Source: Microcaldota archaeon
Lineage (GTDB): Archaea > Micrarchaeota > Micrarchaeia > Micrarchaeales > CABMGC01
Reading direction: 5' to 3'
Assembly: GCA_021821605.1 (NCBI GenBank)
Contig: JAKACG010000001.1
Location: 1-41,915 of the forward strand
DNA: 41,915 nucleotides
A program made the translations under genes and the position numbers. Positions 17,291 through 26,985 of this stretch are shown here, piece by piece; within the stretch, counting starts at the first letter, position 1; the number at the start of each line of letters is the position of its first letter. Under the pieces are notes generated by a model. The model was not told where the DNA came from, ran no database searches, and saw nothing but the letters and a program-made list of their open reading frames with translations.

Positions 17291-17299
17291 TTTAAATAA
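17291..17299 (+). promoter_or_regulatory. TATA-like promoter of the giant surface protein gene
   Basis: TTTAAATAA lies about 40 bp before the ATG at 17336. The leader contains AGAGGAC about 5 bp before the ATG, a conventional Shine-Dalgarno variant. Confidence 0.4.
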
Positions 17300-17335
17300 T
17301 TAATTAATTACAATTTAGTAAAAGAGGACAAATAA

Positions 17336-20300
17336 ATGAAGATCATATCTAAGACAACAAAGTTTATTCTTCTAATATTGGTGATTTTACTGCCTTTTAC
17401 TAACGCAGTAATTGTACCAAGAAATGTTATACATTATCTTCCAATAACTTTATATAATTACCAAAATTCTGCGCTTCAGGCAAATGCCACATTACCCATA
17501 GGAACCACCTCTAATGGAAATATTATAGGTTTCAATGCATTAGTATATTCAAAATACGAAACGTGCAATTTAAATAACGTAGAATTTTTTTATGCAAATG
17601 GAACTATTATTTATTCTTGGATGGAAGGCAATTATCTCAATGAACAAACATCAAATACAATATGTAATAATGTTTTTTCAAAAAATGCTCTTGCTTCATC
17701 TGCAAACATTTTATATTGGATTAAAATAGCCAATAACGCACCATCATTTCTTCCAGCAGGCTCCCAATTAAATCCTACATCAAATACTATTTATATGGGC
17801 TGGGCAGGAAATGTAATATCTCCTGTAAATACATTATTAAATGGTCAAACTACTGGAGAAGCACCGGAATTGTCCTGTAATAATCAGTATAATACTATTT
17901 CAGGTTGCTCATTGAATCAGTATGCAGAATATGATAATGGCAATCAAGTATTTTCTTTTTATGATAACTTTGCAGGAGATACATTAAATAATAATCTATG
18001 GGGAAATTACATAGGTGCATCTCCAATAATCTCAAATTCACTAAAAATTACAGAAACAACAAATGGTGACTCTAGTGCAATACAGAGTAAAGACGAGTAT
18101 TACGGTTCAAATTATGTATTTCAAACCGAAATAATAAATGGAACTGCTCAAATTGATGGCCATGATAGTGGAAGTATATTATCAAGCAATACATTACAGA
18201 GTGGACAAGGATGGAGATTTGTTTGGGGCTCAAATTTTGTATTTGCAGGAATTCATGAATATCAAAATTTAGGCATTTTAAATACAGAGGTTGTCACAGC
18301 TTCAAATAATGTTCATACACCAAATATCAATGGTGGTAATACAGTATATCCTTTAACAATTTCTTCTGTTTGGCCTTCTGCAGCAATGTTCAATGAAACT
18401 GCCGATTATGGTGTCGTTTCTCCAGCAACATCAAATTCTGATGTTCCTTCACCACAAAATGTGTTCTTTGTTTTAGGAACAAATTGGGGAGGTAGCTCCT
18501 CTTCGTATTTTTCAGTACAATGGGCAAGGGCATTTCCAATACCTCCAAATTATGAATATCCTGAAACAACTTTTGGTTCGGTTTACAATATATCTGTTCC
18601 TTCTCTTTCAGCAAGTAATGTTATTTTGGACAGCACACAATATCTAAATCTAACAGCAAAATGGAATGTTGGCACTTCGCCATACACCGTAAATTATATA
18701 ATAAGTAACTCTATAACAGGTTCAATTTTAACATACCAACAATATACTGGTTTGACTAGCAGTTATAACTCCTTAATTCTTCAAATTCCTTCAGTATGGG
18801 TTGGAAATTCATTACAAGCTAATGTTATACTGACAGATAGCGGATCGAATTCAATAACTACAAACAGTATACAATTATCTTTGCCTTATGTATATAAACC
18901 GCTAAATAGCCTACAGTTTACTGTATCAAATCAAATAATAAATACAGGACAGCAGGAAACACTAACAGCAGAAATTACCGGGGGTGCTAACTCTATAACT
19001 TTTGCAAATTTTGATGGATCAACAAGTAATGTAATCACTCATATAAATCACCCATATGGAGATACTAACGGAACTACTTTTGCAGCGTGGATTTATCCGG
19101 AGTCGGTAGAATCAGCCGGATATGGTGCGGTCATATTTGGCTATCAAGGTTGGGTCTCTGATAACAGTGGCGCTTTGTATTATTACACAAACGAAAACGG
19201 CAATACTGGTGCAGGTACATTACCTGAAAACAAATGGTCGTTTATAACAGCAACGATAACCACAGATGTAAATCCCATTGTAACACTTTATATAAATGGT
19301 AATCAAGTAAACTCAAAATCTTTTTCTGGAACTACAGGTTCTGGAGGATGCCAATATGAAAATGAAACTATAATTATAGGCAATTATAGCGGTACTTGTG
19401 GTGCATATACTGGAACGGCACCGTTTAATGGTTTGATTGCAAACGCACAAATTTATAATGAACTTCTTACACCCAGTAGTGTTAATACTCTTTATGAAGA
19501 AGGAATAACTGGTGCACCGATAACTTTCAATGGTTTACAAGGCTGGTACCTATTAAATGAAAATGCAAATTTCAATGGTGCAAATGTTATAAACTATGCT
19601 TCTACACAAAGCTATGGTGTTCCAAATAAATTAACATACTCCACAACTTACAATGCATATAGTTATAATTTTACAGTATATAACTCATTAGGAGACATAG
19701 TATTACAACAAAAATATAACTCGCCAAACAATGCTGAAGGCATATCTATAACAAGCAACACCTTTACATTTTCTACATCGTCATTTCAAACAGGCACATA
19801 TACCGCAAATGTTGTAGTAAAAGACAGCGCAACAACACAAATGATAGCTACAAATTCTTTAACATTTATAGTAGCAAATTCTCCAATAGTTACCATTAAT
19901 CCATCTTCAACAAACTCAATAGATCAAAGCCAAAGTGTTTCTTTCACCTCTTCTGTTTCAGGCGGAACAAGCCCATATACATATCAGTGGTACAGTGGTG
20001 CAAGTTCAACATGTACTAGTGATACCACAGCATTAGGAACATCATCAACGCAGCTCGTTTCACCATCAATCAATACTTATTATTGTTTAAAGGTTACGGA
20101 TGTTAATTTAAAAGTAGGCTATTCCACACCAACTGAAATATTAGTAAACCCAACACCTACAGTTTCTATATTACCTTCAACCATTCAAACAATAAACCAA
20201 GGCCAAAGCGTTTCTTTCACCTCTTCTGTTTCAGGCGGAACAAGCCCATATACATATCAGTGGTATGAAGGTTCATCGCCAACATGTACATCAGACACAG

Positions 20301-23300
20301 CAATCTCTGGAGCAACATCAAATACATATCTTGCTACTCCATCTTCTTTAACATATTACTGTTTAAGTATTACCGATTCATCAATTCATCCATACACAGC
20401 GACCTCTCCAACAACAGAGATAACTATTTCAAATACAATTAGTTCAAATTCCTTGAATGGAAAATATGCATATGTAACTTTTGATTTAAGTAATAAAGTT
20501 TCTATAATTAATACAACTACAAATACCATAACTAAAAATCTAACAGGTTTTTATAATCCGATATACCTTTTTATAGATCAAGGAGGCAAACATCTTTTTG
20601 TAGGAAATGGTTATAACTTCAATATAACAAATACAGAAAACGGAACACTTTATAAACAAATAAATTTTCAAGCTCAAGGAATGGCATTCACTCCAAACGG
20701 AAAATACGCATATGTAAGCGAAGGTTATCAAACTGTTGATTTGATGTCCCTTTCGAATTACACTATAATAAAAAGTTTATATTATCCAAATCTAGATCCT
20801 CAAGGCATGATAATTTCACCAAATGGAAGTGATTTATATGTACTGTCTATCATTAACAATTTAATTTATGTAATAAGTACAAAAAATAATTCAGTTATCA
20901 ATGAATTCTCATCTCCTCAAATTCAAAATCCTATTTCTATAGCAGAAACACCTAATGGAAAATACCTTTATATCACAATGCAATTTAAAAATAGAGTAGG
21001 AGTATTTTATGCAAACAACGGAACTTTTGTAAACAATATAGATATAATAAACGCAACAAACATAGCTATATCGCCAAATCAAAATATTGCTTATGTAACT
21101 CAAAATCCATTTGTGGGGGGAGGAAATTACCACTCTACAGCTATGGGTGGAATAGTAATACTGAACACTGCAAACAACTTGGTTGTTGGAAGTATACCAA
21201 TTCCAAGTACTTTATCTGAACCAGAAAGTATAGTGTTCGAAAATTATAGTAACGTTTATCCTTCAGTAACTCTTAAATCTAGCAATACCATATTAGAATC
21301 TGGTCAGACAGAAGTTCTAACTACAAATATATCTGAAGGAATAGCTCCATATACTTACAATTTTCTTATTTACAATCCAGCTGGCATGCTAGTATACAAT
21401 GCCTTGTATTCTGAAATATCATCACCAACAAATACTTTTACGTTTCAAACTTCGGGTTCTGCAGGAACATATACTGCAAATATTATAGTAACAGATTCAA
21501 AAAATAGAGTAATAAATGCTTCAATAGAATATGAACAGTATGCGCAGTTGGTAGCAAATCAAATAACTCCCTCAAATATAATAATAGATGAAGGCCAAAG
21601 TAAGAGACTTAGTTCGAATTTTTATGGAGGCGTACCACCATATACTATAAATTGGTATGAAAATGTATCAGGAAATCCGTCATGTAATCCTGCAAATATA
21701 ATTAATAACAATCATAATTCATATATTACTGTTAATCCATCAACATCTACTTTTTATACTTATCAAGTAATAGACTCAAATCCAACAAGCAATGATATTT
21801 TGTGCTCATCTTCAGCAGAGATATATGTAAACCCAATTCTTTCAATAGGAAATATTATAATTAGTAATACTTCAGAAATTATAAATAAAATGCAGGAGAT
21901 ATCATTACATGTTTCTGGTGGAACTCCACCATACTCCTATCAGTTAGTATTATTTAATAATTCAGAAGTAAATGTATTATACCAGATTAACACTAACTCC
22001 TTAACATCAAATACATTTTCATTTATTCAAAATGGAGCGTGGGGTGTAGATAAATTCTCAATAGCCGCTAAGGTTTTTGATGCTACAAATGCAAATGTTA
22101 TCAATAATAGTTATTATAATACATATCTTAAATTAAGAATAAATTCGCTCTCCGCAAGCAATCAAATAATAATTCCTGGAAACACACAGGTACTTTCAAC
22201 AAACATAATTGGCGGGATCTCACCATATACTTATAATTTCCTTGTTTATAACGCCATAGGCTCATTAATGACAAATGACATAAGTACATCCAATACATTC
22301 TCATTTTCTATTTCTCCATCTAATGTTTGGACAAGCGGATTTTATACAGCAAACGTTTTTGTTTCAGATTCAGCAAATCCAAATGACATTGTAAACTCTT
22401 CAACCAACTTTTTAATATGCCCCGGAGTTACTTTTAATGGAGGCATTTCAAATAAAACAATAGATCTTAATCAAAAACAAAGCATAAATATAACAGTGTT
22501 AGGTTGCGATCCACCTTATACCTATACATTCAACACATTTTCTCCTGGTGGTATTTTAAAATACCAAAAAATAATTTCAAATACAAATTCACTAAATGAG
22601 AGTGTTCTTCTTAATGCTAATGAAACCGGAATTTGGACAGTAAATGTAATAGTAGTAGATTCAGAGTCACCAGCAAAGTCTTACTTTAATAGCTATACAT
22701 ATAATGTTCTTTTAGATCCTTCAATAAGTTTAACACCAACAACACAAACCATAGATTCTGGGCAATCCTTAACACTTTCCGGAACAAGCACCGGAGGTGT
22801 AGCACCTTATTCGTATATATGGTATACAAGTAATTCCCTAACTACGTCATGTACTCCTTCAAATGAAATTCCATACAATGCTCTTTCATTTATTTCAATT
22901 AAGCCATCTTCTTCTAGTAGCTATGCAGTTTCAATTACAGACAGTGCAACAACCCCAGACACCGCCTGTTCATCATCTTCTTATATATCAGTAAATCCAT
23001 CTTTAACGGTGCCTTTAATAACTCCACAATTATCGCAATATGATTTGGGCAATAATGTAATCCTTACTGCATCTTGGTCTGGAGGCACTAAACCGTATGC
23101 CATAAATTGGACATTGTTTAAAGGATTCGGAAAAATAACAAATATACTAATAAACTCATATAACTCAAACTCTAATACAATTATCTTCCCTACAAATAAT
23201 TTTATAGGGACTGGGACCTTTAATGAAAATATTTCGGTTTATGATGCTTCAAATCCGGTATCTTATACAAATTCAACAAACACAACTATAATAATAAATC

Positions 23301-24274
23301 AGGATCCTTTGATATCGATTACAACTCAAAATACAGTTAAGTATGATTCTCAAATTTACATAAATACTCAGATTTCTGGAGGATCGCCGCCTTTCAAAAT
23401 AAACGTTACATCAATAAATGGCAGTACCTTATATTCATTATCCAATATTTATTCACGTTCTCTGGTTTTGGGCCCTATATTACTTAACCCAGGAATATAT
23501 ACCTTAAATGCGATTGCGATTGACAGCGCAAACACACCTATTGTTTTTGCTTCTAATTCAAATAGTATTGATGTTTTATCTAACTCAATTACTCAAACAA
23601 CCACTACGCCGATAATAAATACCGGAGGATTACCTCCTTCCAACAATTCAAGCAGCACTACTATTTCATCAACAACTTCTTCAACATCTTCTACTACTTC
23701 ATCAACATTAATAACTACTGTTTTAACAAGTATTATAACCACCACAGCACCTCCAATAAACATAACAAATCAAAGTAAAACAATTAATGGCACAGGGGTC
23801 AGATTAAGCATTATTAATCCAAAAAATAATCATTTGGCAGTGTTCATAAATAATATAACTAATCAAGTAAAAACACAACAATATCTAAACAAAATATCTG
23901 CATTCAATATAAGCTTAATCGGAAATATTTCAGCAAACGTCGGACCTGTAGCTAATTTGTCCTTAAATTATCCTTGTGCAGTAAATACCTCTGATTTAGG
24001 CGTTTACCTTTTAAGAAACAACACGTGGAATAAAATAGATAATTATACAATAAATAAGCAAGAATGCACAATTTCGCTTTCAATATCACACAATATTACA
24101 GTTGCATTGTTTCTTAATGAAAATTTAAGCAATATAACAAATCTTAATGTAATACAAAAAGCTTCAAATACAACAAATTATGGGATTCTAATTGTAATTT
24201 TAATAATTGTAATTATCTTACTTATAATAATTATATTAATTATAAGAAAAAGATCATGGAGAAGTAAAAGATAG
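17336..24274 (+). CDS. Giant modular surface protein with Ig-like repeats, LamG-like domain and beta-propeller
   Basis: It has 2312 residues. A signal peptide (about 1-24, LLILVILLPFTNA) is followed by a DUF2341-like N-terminal domain. An Ig/PKD-like repeat recurs about every 95-100 residues. Its signature SGGxxPYxYxxY appears near 445, 875, 966, 1332, 1430, 1527, 1626, 1722, 1820, 1915 and 2014. A LamG/concanavalin-like domain (about 575-740) interrupts one repeat. A YVTN-type beta-propeller (NGKYAYV and related repeats) covers about 1040-1300. A Ser/Thr-rich stalk lies near 2105-2142, then a beta-rich domain (about 2150-2265), one membrane helix (about 2282-2305) and a basic tail (RKRSWRSKR). 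It is dense in N-x-S/T sequons, likely AglB targets. Two repeats share a 55-bp identical DNA segment. It is probably a cell-surface adhesin or S-layer-associated protein anchored by its C-terminus; the ligand is unknown. Confidence 0.87.
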   Translation: MKIISKTTKFILLILVILLPFTNAVIVPRNVIHYLPITLYNYQNSALQANATLPIGTTSNGNIIGFNALVYSKYETCNLNNVEFFYANGTIIYSWMEGNYLNEQTSNTICNNVFSKNALASSANILYWIKIANNAPSFLPAGSQLNPTSNTIYMGWAGNVISPVNTLLNGQTTGEAPELSCNNQYNTISGCSLNQYAEYDNGNQVFSFYDNFAGDTLNNNLWGNYIGASPIISNSLKITETTNGDSSAIQSKDEYYGSNYVFQTEIINGTAQIDGHDSGSILSSNTLQSGQGWRFVWGSNFVFAGIHEYQNLGILNTEVVTASNNVHTPNINGGNTVYPLTISSVWPSAAMFNETADYGVVSPATSNSDVPSPQNVFFVLGTNWGGSSSSYFSVQWARAFPIPPNYEYPETTFGSVYNISVPSLSASNVILDSTQYLNLTAKWNVGTSPYTVNYIISNSITGSILTYQQYTGLTSSYNSLILQIPSVWVGNSLQANVILTDSGSNSITTNSIQLSLPYVYKPLNSLQFTVSNQIINTGQQETLTAEITGGANSITFANFDGSTSNVITHINHPYGDTNGTTFAAWIYPESVESAGYGAVIFGYQGWVSDNSGALYYYTNENGNTGAGTLPENKWSFITATITTDVNPIVTLYINGNQVNSKSFSGTTGSGGCQYENETIIIGNYSGTCGAYTGTAPFNGLIANAQIYNELLTPSSVNTLYEEGITGAPITFNGLQGWYLLNENANFNGANVINYASTQSYGVPNKLTYSTTYNAYSYNFTVYNSLGDIVLQQKYNSPNNAEGISITSNTFTFSTSSFQTGTYTANVVVKDSATTQMIATNSLTFIVANSPIVTINPSSTNSIDQSQSVSFTSSVSGGTSPYTYQWYSGASSTCTSDTTALGTSSTQLVSPSINTYYCLKVTDVNLKVGYSTPTEILVNPTPTVSILPSTIQTINQGQSVSFTSSVSGGTSPYTYQWYEGSSPTCTSDTAISGATSNTYLATPSSLTYYCLSITDSSIHPYTATSPTTEITISNTISSNSLNGKYAYVTFDLSNKVSIINTTTNTITKNLTGFYNPIYLFIDQGGKHLFVGNGYNFNITNTENGTLYKQINFQAQGMAFTPNGKYAYVSEGYQTVDLMSLSNYTIIKSLYYPNLDPQGMIISPNGSDLYVLSIINNLIYVISTKNNSVINEFSSPQIQNPISIAETPNGKYLYITMQFKNRVGVFYANNGTFVNNIDIINATNIAISPNQNIAYVTQNPFVGGGNYHSTAMGGIVILNTANNLVVGSIPIPSTLSEPESIVFENYSNVYPSVTLKSSNTILESGQTEVLTTNISEGIAPYTYNFLIYNPAGMLVYNALYSEISSPTNTFTFQTSGSAGTYTANIIVTDSKNRVINASIEYEQYAQLVANQITPSNIIIDEGQSKRLSSNFYGGVPPYTINWYENVSGNPSCNPANIINNNHNSYITVNPSTSTFYTYQVIDSNPTSNDILCSSSAEIYVNPILSIGNIIISNTSEIINKMQEISLHVSGGTPPYSYQLVLFNNSEVNVLYQINTNSLTSNTFSFIQNGAWGVDKFSIAAKVFDATNANVINNSYYNTYLKLRINSLSASNQIIIPGNTQVLSTNIIGGISPYTYNFLVYNAIGSLMTNDISTSNTFSFSISPSNVWTSGFYTANVFVSDSANPNDIVNSSTNFLICPGVTFNGGISNKTIDLNQKQSINITVLGCDPPYTYTFNTFSPGGILKYQKIISNTNSLNESVLLNANETGIWTVNVIVVDSESPAKSYFNSYTYNVLLDPSISLTPTTQTIDSGQSLTLSGTSTGGVAPYSYIWYTSNSLTTSCTPSNEIPYNALSFISIKPSSSSSYAVSITDSATTPDTACSSSSYISVNPSLTVPLITPQLSQYDLGNNVILTASWSGGTKPYAINWTLFKGFGKITNILINSYNSNSNTIIFPTNNFIGTGTFNENISVYDASNPVSYTNSTNTTIIINQDPLISITTQNTVKYDSQIYINTQISGGSPPFKINVTSINGSTLYSLSNIYSRSLVLGPILLNPGIYTLNAIAIDSANTPIVFASNSNSIDVLSNSITQTTTTPIINTGGLPPSNNSSSTTISSTTSSTSSTTSSTLITTVLTSIITTTAPPINITNQSKTINGTGVRLSIINPKNNHLAVFINNITNQVKTQQYLNKISAFNISLIGNISANVGPVANLSLNYPCAVNTSDLGVYLLRNNTWNKIDNYTINKQECTISLSISHNITVALFLNENLSNITNLNVIQKASNTTNYGILIVILIIVIILLIIIILIIRKRSWRSKR
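19938..19992 (+). repeat. 55-bp exact direct repeat, copy 1 (inside an Ig-like domain)
   Basis: Identical at the DNA level to 20211-20265. It encodes VSFTSSVSGGTSPYTYQWY in consecutive Ig-like domains of the giant surface protein. The other domains share only the short SGGxxPY core, so this pair reflects recent duplication or gene conversion. Confidence 0.9.
20211..20265 (+). repeat. 55-bp exact direct repeat, copy 2
   Basis: Second copy of the segment at 19938-19992, 273 bp downstream. That distance is exactly 91 codons, one Ig-like domain, so recombination between copies would add or delete a domain in frame. Confidence 0.9.
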
Positions 24275-24351
24275 ATGTTAATTAATAAATAGTTTTTAGA
24301 GAGATTTTTAATTATAAAAATAATTTTTTCAATGAATAATGACTCTGATTA

Positions 24352-24437
24352 TGCGCCAGTCGGGATTTGAACCCGAGCGTCGAGCTTATTCCTAAACATT
24401 GGGAAGCTCGTATCCTACCAGGCTAGATGACTGGCGC
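24352..24437 (-). tRNA. tRNA-Gly(CCC) with a 13-nt intron
   Basis: Minus strand. The acceptor stem GCGCCAG pairs with CTGGCGC, followed by discriminator A. The D arm is ATCT-AGCCTGGTA-GGAT, the anticodon stem is CGAGC/GCTCG, and the T arm is TCGGG-TTCAAAT-CCCGA. Between the anticodon-stem strands are 20 nt rather than 7. Placing an intron at 24387-24399 (ATGTTTAGGAATA) at canonical position 37/38 leaves the loop TTCCCAA with anticodon CCC (24401-24403). TTCC in the loop pairs with GGAA in the intron, giving a 4-bp helix flanked by 3-nt bulges CAA and TAA. That is the bulge-helix-bulge cut after the second base of each bulge. CCA is not encoded. The D arm matches archaeal tRNA-Gly. Confidence 0.9.
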
Positions 24438-24448
24438 ATTGAGATTGT

Positions 24449-24958
24449 TTACTCTTCTTTTTCTGTTTTAGGCTTTTCTATTAATTTTTTACCTAATTCT
24501 TCTCGTGCTTTCAGATCCAGCATTACCTTATCATACTCCTCTTTTTTAAGAACTCGTTCAAGTATATATTTTGAGTAATCCACAGATATTTGAGATAAAG
24601 AAAGCATTACAGACTGTAACTGATTTATTTTTATAACGATTTCGTTTTCAGGCTTTAGTATTTCTATGCCGGCAGGTGCAAAGTTGAAAACCGCATTTAT
24701 AAGTGCACCTATGTCAGTAAAAAGAGTAGTTACAATGGCACTTGTTGAGTAAACAGTATCCAATTTTATAGTCTCATCTATGCTTCCAAAACAGTAAACA
24801 ACACCGGCAGATTTTAGGAGTTTGTTGTTTATTAGATCTGCCATTAGAGGTTGAAGCTCAGACTCATTAGGACTCTGCATATCAAAATAAAGTTTGGTTA
24901 GTATCCCACCTTTATGTATTACTTTTTCAGTTACCTCAGTTACTTCAGATTTAGGCAT
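24449..24958 (-). CDS. Unknown protein downstream of hisS
   Basis: It has 169 residues, soluble, with charged ends (start MPKSEVTEVTEKVIHKGG, C-terminus EKPKTEKEE). The middle alternates predicted strands and helices, including FDMQSPNESELQPLMADLI, VVYCFGSIDETI and LFTDIGALINAVFNFAPAGIEI. A helical C-terminal third follows. I do not recognise a family and see no metal-binding or nucleotide-binding motif. The start follows GTGAT plus three bases directly after the hisS stop, so it is the last gene of a thioredoxin-hisS operon, ending 11 bp from the tRNA-Gly gene. Confidence 0.75.
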   Translation of the reverse strand: MPKSEVTEVTEKVIHKGGILTKLYFDMQSPNESELQPLMADLINNKLLKSAGVVYCFGSIDETIKLDTVYSTSAIVTTLFTDIGALINAVFNFAPAGIEILKPENEIVIKINQLQSVMLSLSQISVDYSKYILERVLKKEEYDKVMLDLKAREELGKKLIEKPKTEKEE

Positions 24959-24966
24959 AATATCAC

Positions 24967-26268
24967 TTATTTTTTATTTTTATTTATATTTTCTATTTTT
25001 TCTTTAAGAAATTTTATTGATGATTCCAAATCTAACATTTGCTCCTCTCCGGTTGACATATCCCTTAGTTTAAGTTTATTTGATGTTCGTTCTATACTGC
25101 CCACTATTATAACATAAGGTATCTTAAGCGCATTTGCATAATCAAGTTGTTTGGTTATGCCTCTTTCAAGAAGATTTATATCTGTAAATATATTGTTCCT
25201 TCTAAGAGCTATACCTATTGAAAGAGCGTACTCTTGATTTTCTTTATTTATATATGCAATATATACCTTTGCATAGGTTTTTGTTTTGCCCTTTTCCAAT
25301 ATTTGAAAAACCCTGTTTATACCTATGGAAGACCCTACTGCAGGTATGTCCCTTTTGAGATATTTGCTAATGAGCTTGTCATATCTGCCTCCGGAGGCTA
25401 TAGAAGGTAATCGCTTACCATTTTCAATTAATACAACTTCCCAAATCAAGCCAGTATAATACTCCATTCCTCTAGCTAATGAAAGATCTATCATTACCTC
25501 TTTATCTAAACCGTATTTCTTTAATAATGACAAAAGCACCGTAATTTTTTCAATCTCTGCCTTAGACTCTCCTAGTATGTTTTCCAATTTTGAAAGTTTT
25601 TCTGCGTTTCCATCATCAGAAATAATAAGATCCAAAAGTTCAGTTGCGATCTTATCATCTACGCCTTTTTGAATTATTTGTTTTTTGGTCTCTTCTTTGC
25701 CTATTTTCTGCAACTTATCTATTATTCTCATTATAGGTATATGCAGCTCACCATTTATTCCTAAATGATCCATTATTGAACCTAAAAGTACTCTGCTGTT
25801 TATTAAAATTGAGGCTGATGTAACACCAATAGAACTTAATGCGGCCATTGTAGCAGAAAGTAGTTCGGCTTCTGCAATTATATCCGCATTTCCGACTATA
25901 TCAATATCTGCTTGAACAAACTCTCTATCTCGCATCTTTTGCGGCTCGTCCATTCTCCAAACAGTACCTATTTGATAACGTTTAAATGGTAGTATAATAT
26001 CCTTATTCATTGAGATGTATCTTGCCAGAGGAACGGTAAGATCGTATCTTAAACCCTCAACCTTGCCTTCTATTACATAAATCTCCTTCTCATTCTCATC
26101 GCCATACGCTTTTGAGGTCAATGTATCTAAAAGCTCAAGCGCAGGTGTTTCTATAGGATAAAAGCCGTACGATCTATATACCTGCTCAATTTTCTTTTTA
26201 ATAGTTTTAAGCATTATGGCTTCTTCTGGTTTGAAATCCGAGGTTCCTCGTGGCAGGGATATGACCAT
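24967..26268 (-). CDS. hisS: Histidyl-tRNA synthetase
   Basis: Class II aminoacyl-tRNA synthetase charging tRNA-His, 433 residues, full length. Motif 1 is near the N-terminus after SLPRGTSDFKPEEA, and LRYDLTVPLARYIS follows. Motif 2 is QIGTVWRMDEPQKMRDREF. The HisRS-specific signature is SLARGMEYYTGLIWEV, and motif 3 (VGSSIGINRVF) is followed by an anticodon-binding domain (KVYIAYINKENQEYALSIG). The start follows CTGAT plus three bases just after the thioredoxin stop. Confidence 0.96.
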   Translation of the reverse strand: MVISLPRGTSDFKPEEAIMLKTIKKKIEQVYRSYGFYPIETPALELLDTLTSKAYGDENEKEIYVIEGKVEGLRYDLTVPLARYISMNKDIILPFKRYQIGTVWRMDEPQKMRDREFVQADIDIVGNADIIAEAELLSATMAALSSIGVTSASILINSRVLLGSIMDHLGINGELHIPIMRIIDKLQKIGKEETKKQIIQKGVDDKIATELLDLIISDDGNAEKLSKLENILGESKAEIEKITVLLSLLKKYGLDKEVMIDLSLARGMEYYTGLIWEVVLIENGKRLPSIASGGRYDKLISKYLKRDIPAVGSSIGINRVFQILEKGKTKTYAKVYIAYINKENQEYALSIGIALRRNNIFTDINLLERGITKQLDYANALKIPYVIIVGSIERTSNKLKLRDMSTGEEQMLDLESSIKFLKEKIENINKNKK

Positions 26269-26277
26269 TTTATCAGT

Positions 26278-26592
26278 CTATATATTTTTTTCTAGCCATT
26301 TTTTGAAGGATTCTTTAGGTAAAGCACCTACAGATGTAGCCTTTACATGACCATTTACAAATAAAAGTACGGTAGGTATGCTCATTATATTGAACTTGCC
26401 TGCAGTATCCTGGTTATCATCTGTATTTAGCTTTGCAAACTTTACCTTTCCTGAAAACTCTTTCTCTGTTTCTTCTATTATAGGAGAAAATATTCTGCAT
26501 GGTCCACACCAAGGAGCCCAGAAATCTACAACAACAGGCACCTTTGATTTTTCAACTTCTTGTTCAAAGTTCTTATCGGTTAGGTCTAACAT
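26278..26592 (-). CDS. trxA: Thioredoxin
   Basis: Cytosolic dithiol oxidoreductase, 104 residues, one thioredoxin fold. The active site is FWAPWCGPC, with the cis-Pro in MSIPTVLLF and the usual central Asp in VVVDFW. A Met four codons upstream is in frame, but ATGGTGTT there forms a ribosome binding site at normal spacing from the ATG at 26592, so the shorter form is chosen. It is the first gene of the trx-hisS-unknown operon. Confidence 0.95.
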   Translation of the reverse strand: MLDLTDKNFEQEVEKSKVPVVVDFWAPWCGPCRIFSPIIEETEKEFSGKVKFAKLNTDDNQDTAGKFNIMSIPTVLLFVNGHVKATSVGALPKESFKKWLEKNI

Positions 26593-26736
26593 TTTTAACA
26601 CCATGCATAATTTTGTTTTTTTGTTTATTTATAGCTTTCTGAAAAATATGGTAGGTTAGTACACTTATAAATTTTTGAAAAGAGTTAAATATTTTATTAA
26701 TAACATAATAGTGTGTGATGAGCTTAATACTTCTGA

Positions 26737-26744
26737 TTAAATAT
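26737..26744 (+). promoter_or_regulatory. TATA-like box of the histone gene
   Basis: TTAAATAT is centred about 30 bp before the ATG at 26770, predicting a leaderless or nearly leaderless transcript. It overlaps the further-upstream ATG at 26743, which supports the shorter histone. Confidence 0.4.
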
Positions 26745-26769
26745 GATGAAGATCTTGAGTACTGATTTA

Positions 26770-26985
26770 ATGGCTAAAATACCTAAAAACTCTATAAAAA
26801 AACTTGTTAAGAGTTACTTTGGAGCAAGCATAACTGAGGATGGAGCGGATGAACTTGCTCAGATACTTGAAAGAAAAGCAAATGAAATCTCAAAGTTTGC
26901 AGTTAACAATGCAAAACTTAAAGGAAGAGACAAGGTTACTAAAGAGGATATTAAAAAATACATATTAAATGGTTCTGATGAGTAA
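26770..26985 (+). CDS. Archaeal histone
   Basis: DNA-wrapping protein of the HMf type, 71 residues, one histone fold. IPKNSIKKLVKSY is helix 1, then SITEDGADELAQILERKANEISKFAVNNAKLKG is the long central helix, and GRDKVTKEDIKKYI is loop 2 and helix 3. The N-terminal extension present if translation began at 26743 is not family-like. Its last eight bases overlap the start of the next gene (ATGAGTAA), so the two are translationally coupled. Confidence 0.92.
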   Translation: MAKIPKNSIKKLVKSYFGASITEDGADELAQILERKANEISKFAVNNAKLKGRDKVTKEDIKKYILNGSDE

